NCBI GenBank assembly: GCA_002716065.1
Contig: PAZE01000055.1
Span: 1 to 63,056, forward strand
Length of the DNA: 63,056 nt
From: Crocinitomicaceae bacterium
GTDB lineage: Bacteria; Bacteroidota; Bacteroidia; Flavobacteriales_D; Parvicellaceae
Direction of reading: 5' to 3'
Position numbers and translations under genes: made by a program. Numbering within the stretch: position 1 is the first letter of the stretch; every line of letters starts with the position of its first letter. Of this stretch, positions 46,643 to 54,659 are shown piece after piece. The notes below the pieces were generated by a model. The model was not told the DNA's origin, searched no databases, and worked only from the letters and a program-made list of their open reading frames with translations.

Positions 46643-47880
46643 TGTCAGAAAAAGTAAATAAAATTTTAAGTAAGCTAGAGCTAAATGAATTTAAGCTCAA
46701 CTCACTGCTTGAGATAACAAAAGGGATTAACAACAACTTTTCTGTCGAAAAACTACTTAAAATATATGAATACATCCTAAGGGAACAATTGGGAATATCT
46801 AGACTAATCCTTTACAATTTCAATCAAAAAAACTGGAACTGTCTGCTTAGGTATGGAGCTAAAGGAAACGCTCGGAAAATAAATATTCATAAAGATTTAC
46901 TACATATAAAAGATATAACTGTAATTGAATCATCCTCAAGCGCATCCTTAAACTCTTTTGACATTGTAATTCCTATATATCATAAAAAAAAGCCCCTTTC
47001 TTACCTTTTAATTGGAGATTTAAATGAAGATGCTATTCGAATAAGTCCAACCATAAAGCACATGCCGTTTATCCAAACCCTTACCAACATAATAATTGTT
47101 GCTATAGAAAATAAACGTTTTGCTAATGAAAGCATTCTACAAGAAATAACAAATAAAGAGCTAGAAGTAGCATCCCAAATGCAACGATTATTATTTCCTG
47201 AACATTTGCCTTCAAACAACCGATTAGACGTTGCTGCAAGATATGAAACCCAACAATTGGTAGGAGGAGACTACTACGATTTTATTAAAATTAATCACCA
47301 AGAATACGTTTTTTGTATTGCCGATGTCTCCGGAAAGGGTGTTTCAGCTGCTCTTCTAATGAGTAACTTTCAGGCTAACCTGAAGGCTAATGTTAAATAC
47401 AATCATGGTCAACTCACTTTAGAGGATTTGGTTCATTTACTTAACGAAGATGTAAATAATGCTGCTAAGGGGGAGAAATTTATCACCTTATTTATTAGTT
47501 ACTACAACTGTACCAACAGAAAATTAAAATATGTGAATGCTGGCCACAATCACCCTTTACTTTCTGATGGAAAAACCTTTAAGCTTCTAAATAAAGGGTG
47601 CATAGGCCTCGGAATGTTTGATAAGCTTCCCTCTGTTGAAATGGAGGAGATAGCCATTAATCCTGGAAATGTTTTAGTTTGCTATACAGATGGATTAGTT
47701 GAGCTTGAAAATGAAGAAGGCGAACAGTTTGAAACAGATCGATTGCATGAAATAGTTAAAAACAACTTTCACCTTTCTATGAAAGATTTAGATAAAATTA
47801 TATTTCACGAATTGGATCGATTTAAAGGCAAAAAAGAGTTTTTAGATGACACTGCTTTATTAAGCTGTCGTTTTCTGTAA
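46642..47880 (+). CDS. GAF-domain PP2C/SpoIIE-type protein serine phosphatase (RsbU-like)
   Basis: 412 residues. An N-terminal helix, then a GAF-like sensor region (about 20-155), then a SpoIIE/PP2C phosphatase domain (about 190-410) with the linker QMQRLLFPEHLP, metal-site motifs GGDYYDF and IADVSGKGVSAALLM, and later VNAGHNHPLL, CYTDGLVE and DDTALLSCR. These are the features of RsbU-type phosphatases that dephosphorylate anti-sigma-antagonist proteins; no such antagonist or anti-sigma kinase is nearby. There is no membrane segment. It lies directly between lpxD (1-base overlap) and the LytTR regulators (11 bases). Confidence 0.9.
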   Translation: MSEKVNKILSKLELNEFKLNSLLEITKGINNNFSVEKLLKIYEYILREQLGISRLILYNFNQKNWNCLLRYGAKGNARKINIHKDLLHIKDITVIESSSSASLNSFDIVIPIYHKKKPLSYLLIGDLNEDAIRISPTIKHMPFIQTLTNIIIVAIENKRFANESILQEITNKELEVASQMQRLLFPEHLPSNNRLDVAARYETQQLVGGDYYDFIKINHQEYVFCIADVSGKGVSAALLMSNFQANLKANVKYNHGQLTLEDLVHLLNEDVNNAAKGEKFITLFISYYNCTNRKLKYVNAGHNHPLLSDGKTFKLLNKGCIGLGMFDKLPSVEMEEIAINPGNVLVCYTDGLVELENEEGEQFETDRLHEIVKNNFHLSMKDLDKIIFHELDRFKGKKEFLDDTALLSCRFL

Positions 47881-47891
47881 TTTAATTTTTT

Positions 47892-48653
47892 ATGCAAAAA
47901 ATATCTACTTTAATAATTGATGATGAATTTCATGCAAGAGAAAATTTAAAATTGCTCCTTACTGAATTTTGTCCTCAAATAAATATTGTGGGTGAAGCTG
48001 ATGGAATTCAAAGCGCACTTAAGCAAATCGACAGTAAAAAACCTCACTTACTCTTTTTAGACATCAGAATGCCATCTGGAGCTGAGGGTTTTGAACTGTT
48101 GGATTTAATCCCAGACAAAAGCATTAGAGTTATTTTTATTACTGCTTTTAAAGAATACGCTATTAAAGCCTTTAAAGCAAATGCTATAGATTACCTGCTT
48201 AAGCCGGTTGACATTCAAGAACTGAAAAATGCAGTTGCCAAAATCAAGCTGACAGATTTTACCAACGAGCAAAACAATCAATACATCAACCAATTAAAAA
48301 GCTTAACCTCTTCCTTAGGAATATTAAACGATAAAATTTCTATATCTAACAAAAAAGGCATAAAAGTCATTTATCAAAAAGACATCATTCGATTGGAGGC
48401 AGACGGCAACTGCACTATTCTTTTTTTTAGTGATAATACTAGCTACTTTGACACTAGAACACTAAAAAAATATGAGCAAATCCTAAACAAAAATAATTTT
48501 TATAGAGTACACAAGTCTCATATTATAAACTTAAACTATGTTCAAGAATACAGTAGAGAACTTAGACCTATCATTACCATGAAAAATGGGGTTAAAATTC
48601 CTGTTAGTAGACTTAAAGTTAAAGCTCTCACAGCTATATTAAAATCACTTTAA
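47892..48653 (+). CDS. LytTR-family response regulator 1
   Basis: 253 residues. The receiver domain (about 1-120) has IIDDE at the acidic pocket, phosphorylation site Asp57 in LLFLDIRMP, Thr in FITAF and Lys in LLKPVDIQEL. The LytTR DNA-binding domain (about 150-250) has KGIKVIYQKDIIRLEADGN, TRTLKKYEQIL and FYRVHKSHIINLNYV. The class binds paired 9-bp direct repeats. It is a paralogue of the second regulator (downstream), equal in length. The cognate kinase is likely the 1005-residue protein, which contains a LytS-type kinase domain. Confidence 0.93.
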   Translation: MQKISTLIIDDEFHARENLKLLLTEFCPQINIVGEADGIQSALKQIDSKKPHLLFLDIRMPSGAEGFELLDLIPDKSIRVIFITAFKEYAIKAFKANAIDYLLKPVDIQELKNAVAKIKLTDFTNEQNNQYINQLKSLTSSLGILNDKISISNKKGIKVIYQKDIIRLEADGNCTILFFSDNTSYFDTRTLKKYEQILNKNNFYRVHKSHIINLNYVQEYSRELRPIITMKNGVKIPVSRLKVKALTAILKSL

Positions 48654-48686
48654 TCAGTTAAAGAAACACTTCACTAAACAAAACAT

Positions 48687-48715
48687 ACCATTGAGTAAAC
48701 GGTACAACCTTTGAG
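48687..48715 (+). promoter_or_regulatory. Candidate LytTR binding site: two 9-bp direct repeats
   Basis: ACCATTGAG (48687-48695) and ACCTTTGAG (48707-48715) agree in 8 of 9 positions with a 20-base period, about two turns of helix. LytTR regulators such as AgrA bind paired 9-bp direct repeats of similar form and spacing. The site is 43-71 bases before the ATG of the second LytTR regulator, in the only sizeable gap of this cluster (104 bases). Confidence 0.5.
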
Positions 48716-48757
48716 AAAAATTCTGCGTTTATATAGTAACCACAAAAAGACAGAATT

Positions 48758-49519
48758 ATGCCCCTTAGAGCAATTATAGTAGACGATGAATTTAACGCAA
48801 GAGAAAATTTAAAATTGCTTATTCATGAGCATTGTCCAGAATTAACAATTGTAGGATTAGCTGAGTCAGCTAAGCAAGCTAAAGAATTAATAAGCTCAAA
48901 AAAACCTGAGTTGGTATTTTTGGACATCTCTATGCCTGTTGAAGATGGCTTTTCACTTTTAAATTCTTTTAAAGAAAGAAATTTTTCTGTTGTTTTCACC
49001 ACTGCTTACAATGAATATGCTTTTAAAGCTTTTAAAGCTGATGCTGTAGATTATTTAGAAAAACCTATCTGTATTGATGACTTAAAAAAGGCGGTTGCAA
49101 AAGTCATAAAATACCATAGTAACAACACCGTTAACAACTCAACTGTTGACTACAACAACTTATCGGAAAACATTCAGCTGAGTAAACAATTGGATAAAAT
49201 TAGTGTGCCTACAAAAAATGGATATCTAATTATAGACAATAAAGATATTGTTAACTTAGAAGCAAGTGATAACTACACCATGATTCACCTTATTGATGGT
49301 TCACGACACTTAAGCAGTAAAAATATAAAAGTATATGAAGAGAATCTTGACAACACCATATTCTTTAGAAGTCATAAATCTCATATAATTAATGTCGAGT
49401 ACCACCTAAGAGAGTTTTCTAGAAGTGAAGGTAATGTAGCCATTATGACAAACGGTAAATATATTCCAATATCTAGAAGAAAAATGCCTTTCTTTATGAA
49501 CAGAATTAACTGTTTCTAA
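48758..49519 (+). CDS. LytTR-family response regulator 2
   Basis: 253 residues. Receiver with IIVDDE, phosphorylation site Asp56 in LVFLDISMP, FTTAYNEYAF and LEKPICIDDL. The LytTR domain has NGYLIIDNKDIVNLEASDN and FFRSHKSHIINVEYHL. Many stretches are shared with regulator 1 (for example DDEF and ARENLKLL near the start), so a tandem duplication is likely. The two differ most in the linker (about 120-145), where this one is Asn-rich (SNNTVNNSTVDYNN). It has its own upstream region with the direct repeat and is followed after 7 bases by the kinase. Confidence 0.93.
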   Translation: MPLRAIIVDDEFNARENLKLLIHEHCPELTIVGLAESAKQAKELISSKKPELVFLDISMPVEDGFSLLNSFKERNFSVVFTTAYNEYAFKAFKADAVDYLEKPICIDDLKKAVAKVIKYHSNNTVNNSTVDYNNLSENIQLSKQLDKISVPTKNGYLIIDNKDIVNLEASDNYTMIHLIDGSRHLSSKNIKVYEENLDNTIFFRSHKSHIINVEYHLREFSRSEGNVAIMTNGKYIPISRRKMPFFMNRINCF

Positions 49520-49526
49520 AACAAAC

Positions 49527-52500
49527 ATGACTTTTACAAGATATCTTTTTTTTTCACTTTTTATCTTCCCTATTGCTTTGTTCTATGGTCAAGAATATAG
49601 TTTTATTCCCTATTCTGTTGAAGATGGTCTGTCTCAAACTCAAGTTCATTCGATTTGCTCAGACAGCTTGGGTAATCTATGGGTTGGTACTGGAGGTGGG
49701 GTAAGTAAATTTGATGGGAAATCTTTCGTTAATTATTCTAAAGAAAATGGCTTAGCAGACAACTCATCTGTTGAATTAAAACATCAAAAAGGATTTGTAT
49801 GGATTGCCACAAAAAAGGGGATCTCAAGAATTAAGGACAAACAGCTTGCTACTTTAGAAATTTCAAGCCTAGTAAAAGACAATCATATTAATTCGATAGA
49901 ATTTGATAAAAAAAACCAGCTTTGGATAGCCATTCAAAATGTTGGCTTAGTAGAAACCAACTTAATTTCAATAGATAATTTTTCTGTTGAAAAAGTTAAC
50001 TTACACAACCCCAAACCCAATCTTTTTATTCGTTCAATAAAATGTGATCAAAAAGGAAGAATATGGATTGGAGGAAAAGGATATATAGGCTACTTAGAAA
50101 ACGAAAAATGGAATGAACTAATCCTTCCTTCAAACACTTCAAATGTTAGTGATATAGATCAAGATTCGGATGGTTTATTTTGGATATCTACCTATGACAG
50201 AGGCGTGTTTAGCTATGATATGAACCAAAATACATTTACCCATTATGACCAAAAACACGGACTTATAAGCTCTACGATAAGAGGTGTTTTTATTGATTCC
50301 AAAAATAGAATTTGGTTATCTTCAAAAAATGGTGCCTCAAGAATCGAAAATAAAACCATAAAGAACTTCAATAAAAAAAATGGTCTTCTTGAAGAAAACA
50401 TCAACACTATAAGTGAGGATTTAGAACAAAACATATGGTTTGGTACAGATGGTTCAGGAACCTACAGGTTTACTGGAGAGCAATTTGTGAACTACACAAC
50501 AAGAACTGGTCTTCCAAGTAATTACGTTATGTCTATTTGTCAAGACCAGCAAAATAATTTTTGGCTATCCACTTACGATGAAGGTATTTGTTGTTTAAAA
50601 AACAATTCAACGCTTAATTACAACATAAAAAATTCAGCTATTAAAAACAACACGGTATGGAGTAGTGTTTGCACAAAAGATAATCAACTTTATTTTGGGA
50701 CTTCTGGGGGGCTGGTTAAAATAAAAAACGGAGAAATAACAACTTATTCCAATGAAAGCTGGTTACCATCAAACAAAATCACCTGCCTTTATGAAGATGA
50801 AAAAAATAGACTTTGGATAGGTTGTTCCAAAGGATTGGCAATTATTGATAAAAATATTAAATACACTTTTAATACTTCTTCAGGATTTAAGGGTAAAAAA
50901 ATTAGAAGTATCTGTGCTTTTGAAAATCAAATAGTTGTTGGATCAAGTACAGGAATATTTGCTTTTGACAGTGAATTGAATTCAAAAAAAATAACACTCG
51001 ACAAAAGTATTTCTGGAACAATATACTGCTTAGAAAACTGGCAAGATTCTTTATTATTTATTGGAACTGGAAATGGTCTTTTTATCTACAATAAAAAAAG
51101 CATTTATCAATTGCATTTACATAATTCATTTAGTGCCAACTACATTAATTTTTTAAAGCTAGACCATAATAACCTTTGGATTGGAACCAATTTTGGTGTT
51201 TTTGAATTAGACCTGAAATCATTAGCTGCTTCAACTATTGACCTAAATCATTATGCCGTAGCTAATGGATTAAAAAGTGTTGAAACTAACCTAAATGCTT
51301 CATATGTCGACAAAAAAGGCAATATATGGATGGGAACTGGGAAGGGGTTAACCAAATTCAACAAACATGAATACAGCAATCAAAAAAACATCAACAACCC
51401 TATTGCACAAATAAACGATGTTCAATTGTTTCTCAAGCCAACTCTTTGGAAAAAATACTCCTCATCCATAAATCCATATAATCAACTCCCAGAAAAATTA
51501 ATTTTAGCTAGCAAAAAAAATTATCTTACTTTTTATTTTTCCGCTGCTAATCTTTCAAGAAACAGCTCCTTAAGCTATCAATTTATGCTGAAAAATTTTG
51601 ACGAGAGCTGGTCTCCAAATTACCAACAAAATAGCTTCACCTATGCCAATCTTCCTCCTGGAAATTACACATTTAAAGTTCGGGCTTCAACAGATAATGT
51701 AAACTGGGGTAAATCAGCTGAGTTTAGCTTTAAAATAGACTATCCATATTACCTAAAGTGGTGGTTTATTGTTATTGAAGTAACTTTATTATGTCTTATA
51801 ATTTTCATTCTTTGGAAATGGAGAACTAACGTCATTCAACGAAATATTAACACTCAAAATCTAGTATATAAAACCAACTTATTATCTCTTGAACAACAAA
51901 GCTTAAATGCTAGTATGAATAGACATTTTATATTTAACGCCTTGAATTCTATTCAATATTTCATAAATACTTCAGACAAATTATCGGCAAATAAATACTT
52001 ATCAAGCTTTGCTAAACTTATTCGAAAAAACCTAGACAGCTCACTTTCTGAAAACAACCTAGTATCTCTTGCCGATGAATTAGAACGACTAGAACTATAC
52101 CTATCTCTTGAACACATGCGATTTAAAACAAAATTCGATTACCAACTTCATGTTGATTCAGATGTTCAAACAGAGGCTATAAAAGTTCCCGCAATGTTTA
52201 TGCAACCATTTGTTGAAAACAGCATATGGCATGGAATTCTTCCCAAAAATTCAAAAGGTGAAATAACTATTTCTATTTCCTATAAAAACACAGAAGATCT
52301 ATATTTTACCATTGAAGACAATGGAATAGGAGTTCAAGAAAGTTTAAAATCCAAAGGAGTTTATCAACATAGCTCGAAAGGACTAAATATTACTTCAAAC
52401 AGAATTGAAGTTCTTAGAAGATTAACCCAGAAAAATTTCGAAATTATAGGACCAAAACAGCTTAACAATGAAAAAGATGAATCAATTGGCTCGAAAGTTG

Positions 52501-52544
52501 AAATCATTTTAAGAAGAAACCCTGATGAAAAAATTGCTAATTAA
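49527..52544 (+). CDS. Propeller-sensor histidine kinase (Reg_prop / Y_Y_Y / LytS-type kinase)
   Basis: 1005 residues. Signal peptide at 1-20 (LFFSLFIFPIALFYG), then about fourteen Reg_prop blades (LWVGTGGGVSKFDG, IWFGTDGSGTYRF, LWIGCSKGLAII) forming the periplasmic sensor to about 625, a Y_Y_Y domain (about 650-735: FMLKNFDESWSPNY, LPPGNYTFKVRAS), a membrane helix at about 742-764, then a His_kinase (LytS/YehU) domain with His800 in ASMNRHFIFNALNSIQYF and a HATPase domain with FVENSIWHGI and EDNGIGV. The usual motif is NPHFLFN; here it reads NRHFIFN. It lacks a fused receiver or AraC domain, unlike Bacteroides hybrid sensors. It is predicted to signal to one or both LytTR regulators just upstream. 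Confidence 0.92.
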   Translation: MTFTRYLFFSLFIFPIALFYGQEYSFIPYSVEDGLSQTQVHSICSDSLGNLWVGTGGGVSKFDGKSFVNYSKENGLADNSSVELKHQKGFVWIATKKGISRIKDKQLATLEISSLVKDNHINSIEFDKKNQLWIAIQNVGLVETNLISIDNFSVEKVNLHNPKPNLFIRSIKCDQKGRIWIGGKGYIGYLENEKWNELILPSNTSNVSDIDQDSDGLFWISTYDRGVFSYDMNQNTFTHYDQKHGLISSTIRGVFIDSKNRIWLSSKNGASRIENKTIKNFNKKNGLLEENINTISEDLEQNIWFGTDGSGTYRFTGEQFVNYTTRTGLPSNYVMSICQDQQNNFWLSTYDEGICCLKNNSTLNYNIKNSAIKNNTVWSSVCTKDNQLYFGTSGGLVKIKNGEITTYSNESWLPSNKITCLYEDEKNRLWIGCSKGLAIIDKNIKYTFNTSSGFKGKKIRSICAFENQIVVGSSTGIFAFDSELNSKKITLDKSISGTIYCLENWQDSLLFIGTGNGLFIYNKKSIYQLHLHNSFSANYINFLKLDHNNLWIGTNFGVFELDLKSLAASTIDLNHYAVANGLKSVETNLNASYVDKKGNIWMGTGKGLTKFNKHEYSNQKNINNPIAQINDVQLFLKPTLWKKYSSSINPYNQLPEKLILASKKNYLTFYFSAANLSRNSSLSYQFMLKNFDESWSPNYQQNSFTYANLPPGNYTFKVRASTDNVNWGKSAEFSFKIDYPYYLKWWFIVIEVTLLCLIIFILWKWRTNVIQRNINTQNLVYKTNLLSLEQQSLNASMNRHFIFNALNSIQYFINTSDKLSANKYLSSFAKLIRKNLDSSLSENNLVSLADELERLELYLSLEHMRFKTKFDYQLHVDSDVQTEAIKVPAMFMQPFVENSIWHGILPKNSKGEITISISYKNTEDLYFTIEDNGIGVQESLKSKGVYQHSSKGLNITSNRIEVLRRLTQKNFEIIGPKQLNNEKDESIGSKVEIILRRNPDEKIAN

Positions 52545-52580
52545 TATAACTTTTCGTACATTAGCTACGTTAATAGTATC

Positions 52581-52811
52581 ATGAAGAGAGTATTATTCAT
52601 ATTAATTGTGCTTTTTATAGCATCGTTTTCTTTAGAGAGCTGCACCAAATTTAAAGCTCCTGCTAAGAAAGAAACAACCTCTTTACTTCCATTTGGAACA
52701 GTTGATGATGATGATCCTATTGACACATTCCATGATTTAAATGGAGACCCCATCGGAATAACAGATTCTGATGACGATGAAGATCACGACAAAGAAAACA
52801 CATCAAATTAA
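52581..52811 (+). CDS. Small acidic lipoprotein
   Basis: 76 residues. The start MKRVLFILIVLFIASFSLESC is a lipoprotein signal with the Cys at position 21. The mature part is short, with a Lys-rich stretch (KFKAPAKKE) and a very acidic tail (GTVDDDDPIDTFHD, DSDDDEDHDKENTSN). The acidic runs might bind divalent cations such as Ca2+, which is a guess. No domain is recognised. It is 37 bases downstream of the kinase gene and followed immediately by a terminator. Confidence 0.7.
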   Translation: MKRVLFILIVLFIASFSLESCTKFKAPAKKETTSLLPFGTVDDDDPIDTFHDLNGDPIGITDSDDDEDHDKENTSN

Positions 52812-52814
52812 TAT

Positions 52815-52844
52815 AAAAACCCCGTTAAAACGGGGTTTTTTTTT
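52815..52844 (+). terminator. Rho-independent terminator directly before the CPBP gene
   Basis: A 12-bp stem (AAAAACCCCGTT with AACGGGGTTTTT) is followed by further T residues. It ends only 6 bases before the ATG of the next gene. Confidence 0.85.
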
Positions 52845-52850
52845 GCCTAT

Positions 52851-53417
52851 ATGATTAAAAAATCTATTCTCCCTTTAGCTATAGGAACATTAATAGGATT
52901 TCCTCTTTTAGGTTTTGTTATTCATTTTTTCACCTTTGAAACTTCTTTCTTAAGTCTTTTTTCATCAAAAACTAATCTTGCTATAGAATGTATTGTAGGA
53001 ATAGTTTCAGGACTACTTTTTGGTTACGTTGGATGGAAAATAATTTCAATGAAATTTATGAGCTCAGTTTTAACAAAATACCAGCAACTTATTAGCACTT
53101 TTGAAATAGACACTTCGCTCATCTTTTTTGTAAGCTTTTGTGCCGGATTTGGCGAAGAAGTATTTTTCAGAGGTGTTCTTCAACCCATAATCGGAATATG
53201 GATAACAGCAGTATTGTTTGTAGCCATACACGGATACCTAAATCCAAAAAACTGGAAAATATCTGTTTATGGAATATACTTAACCCTTGTTATTGCTTTG
53301 ATTGGATACTTTAATAACTATCTTGGACTAACATCTGCCATTATCTCACATATGATGATTGATGTAGTACTTTTTTATAAACTCTACCAAAATAAATCAT
53401 CAAAAATTTCTAGCTGA
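52851..53417 (+). CDS. CPBP-family intramembrane glutamic protease
   Basis: 188 residues with about five hydrophobic segments. Motif GEEVFFRGVLQPIIG carries the catalytic Glu pair and Arg (EExxxR), and a later His lies in FVAIHGY and another in AIISHMMID, as in the CAAX/CPBP (Abi) family. Members cleave peptides inside the membrane, some in bacteriocin immunity or protein processing; no substrate is known here. The start ATG sits 6 bases after a terminator, so expression must come from readthrough or an undetected signal. It overlaps the convergent sufS by 8 bases. Confidence 0.82.
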   Translation: MIKKSILPLAIGTLIGFPLLGFVIHFFTFETSFLSLFSSKTNLAIECIVGIVSGLLFGYVGWKIISMKFMSSVLTKYQQLISTFEIDTSLIFFVSFCAGFGEEVFFRGVLQPIIGIWITAVLFVAIHGYLNPKNWKISVYGIYLTLVIALIGYFNNYLGLTSAIISHMMIDVVLFYKLYQNKSSKISS

Positions 53418-54630
53418 GCATTTGTTTTGCCTTTTGTAACGCTAATACAAACTCATCAATTTCTTTAATTGTATTGTAAAATGAAAAGCTTGCTCTAGCA
53501 GTTCCAGGAATTTTGTAATAATCCATTAAAGGCTGAGTACAATGGTGACCTGTTCTTATAGCAATTCCCTGCTGATCTAACAAAGTTCCCAAATCAAATG
53601 GGTGGATATCCTTAATTAGAAAAGAAATCACCCCCGCTTTATTTGCTGAACAACCAATAATTTTCAAGCCATCAACTTTTAACATCTCATTAGTGGCGTA
53701 TTCCAATAATTGTTTTTCTTGTTTTTCAATAAAGGAGAATCCAATATTTTGAACATATTTAATTGCCGTAGCAAGACCAATTACACCAGCAATATTTGGA
53801 GTCCCCGCTTCAAATTTATGAGGGGGAGAGTTATAAGTTGTCTTTTTAAAAGTCACCTCTTTTATCATATCTCCACCTCCTTGATAAGGGTCCATTTCTT
53901 CAAGCCATTTTCTTTTGGCATACAACACCCCAATGCCTGTTGGCCCAAATAGCTTATGACCACTAAAAGCCAAAAAATCACAATCTAGTTCCTTAACATC
54001 TAATGATATATGCGGAACTGACTGAGCGGCATCTAGCAATACAGGAATATTATTTACCCTTGCAAGTTCAATAATTTCCTTAACAGGGTTAATAGTACCT
54101 AAAGTATTAGAAACATGAGTTATAGAGATTAACTTTGTTTTATTTCCTATTTTTCTTTTTAAGTCATCCATTTGGATTTCTCCAACGGAATTTACATCTG
54201 CAACAACCAAATTAGCCTGCTTTTTTTCACAAACCATTTGCCATGGAACAATGTTGCTATGATGTTCCATAGTTGTAATTAAAATTTCATCTCCTTTTTG
54301 GACATACTTATTAGCCCAAGAAAAAGCAACTATATTTATGGCATCTGTTGTTCCTTTTGTAAAAACAATTTCTTCACGATTTTCAGCCCCTATAAATTCC
54401 TGTATTATATCTCTAGATTGTTCGTACTGCTGAGTAGCTTGCTGACTCAAATAATGCACACCCCTATGAACATTGGAATTGGAAAATCGATAATAATTAG
54501 AAACCGCATCAATAACTACGGATGGTTTTTGACTTGTAGCTCCATTATCAAAGTAAATGAGAGGTTTGCCATTTACAGTTGTTGAAAGAGTTGGAAAGTC
54601 ATTTCTAACTTTATCAATTAATTCATTCAT
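53410..54630 (-). CDS. sufS: Cysteine desulfurase SufS
   Basis: 406 residues; moves sulfur from cysteine to the Fe-S cluster machinery through a persulfide. PLP-binding Lys is in AFSGHKLFGPTGIGVLY and MEHHSNIVPWQ contains the PLP-stacking His. The persulfide Cys364 is in RTGHHCTQPLM, the same number as in E. coli SufS; the motif GHHCTQP marks type II enzymes rather than NifS/IscS. No sufB, C, D or E gene is beside it, although in many Bacteroidota sufS is with the cluster. The -7 box at 54647-54654 suggests independent transcription. Confidence 0.94.
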   Translation of the reverse strand: MNELIDKVRNDFPTLSTTVNGKPLIYFDNGATSQKPSVVIDAVSNYYRFSNSNVHRGVHYLSQQATQQYEQSRDIIQEFIGAENREEIVFTKGTTDAINIVAFSWANKYVQKGDEILITTMEHHSNIVPWQMVCEKKQANLVVADVNSVGEIQMDDLKRKIGNKTKLISITHVSNTLGTINPVKEIIELARVNNIPVLLDAAQSVPHISLDVKELDCDFLAFSGHKLFGPTGIGVLYAKRKWLEEMDPYQGGGDMIKEVTFKKTTYNSPPHKFEAGTPNIAGVIGLATAIKYVQNIGFSFIEKQEKQLLEYATNEMLKVDGLKIIGCSANKAGVISFLIKDIHPFDLGTLLDQQGIAIRTGHHCTQPLMDYYKIPGTARASFSFYNTIKEIDEFVLALQKAKQMLS

Positions 54631-54646
54631 TATACCAATTTAGATA

Positions 54647-54654
54647 CAAATATA
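54647..54654 (-). promoter_or_regulatory. -7 box TATATTTG upstream of sufS
   Basis: Exact TAnnTTTG on the minus strand, 17 bases before the ATG at 54630. It lies in the 29-base gap after the 883-residue gene. No clear -33 element. Confidence 0.45.
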
Positions 54655-54659
54655 AGGGT

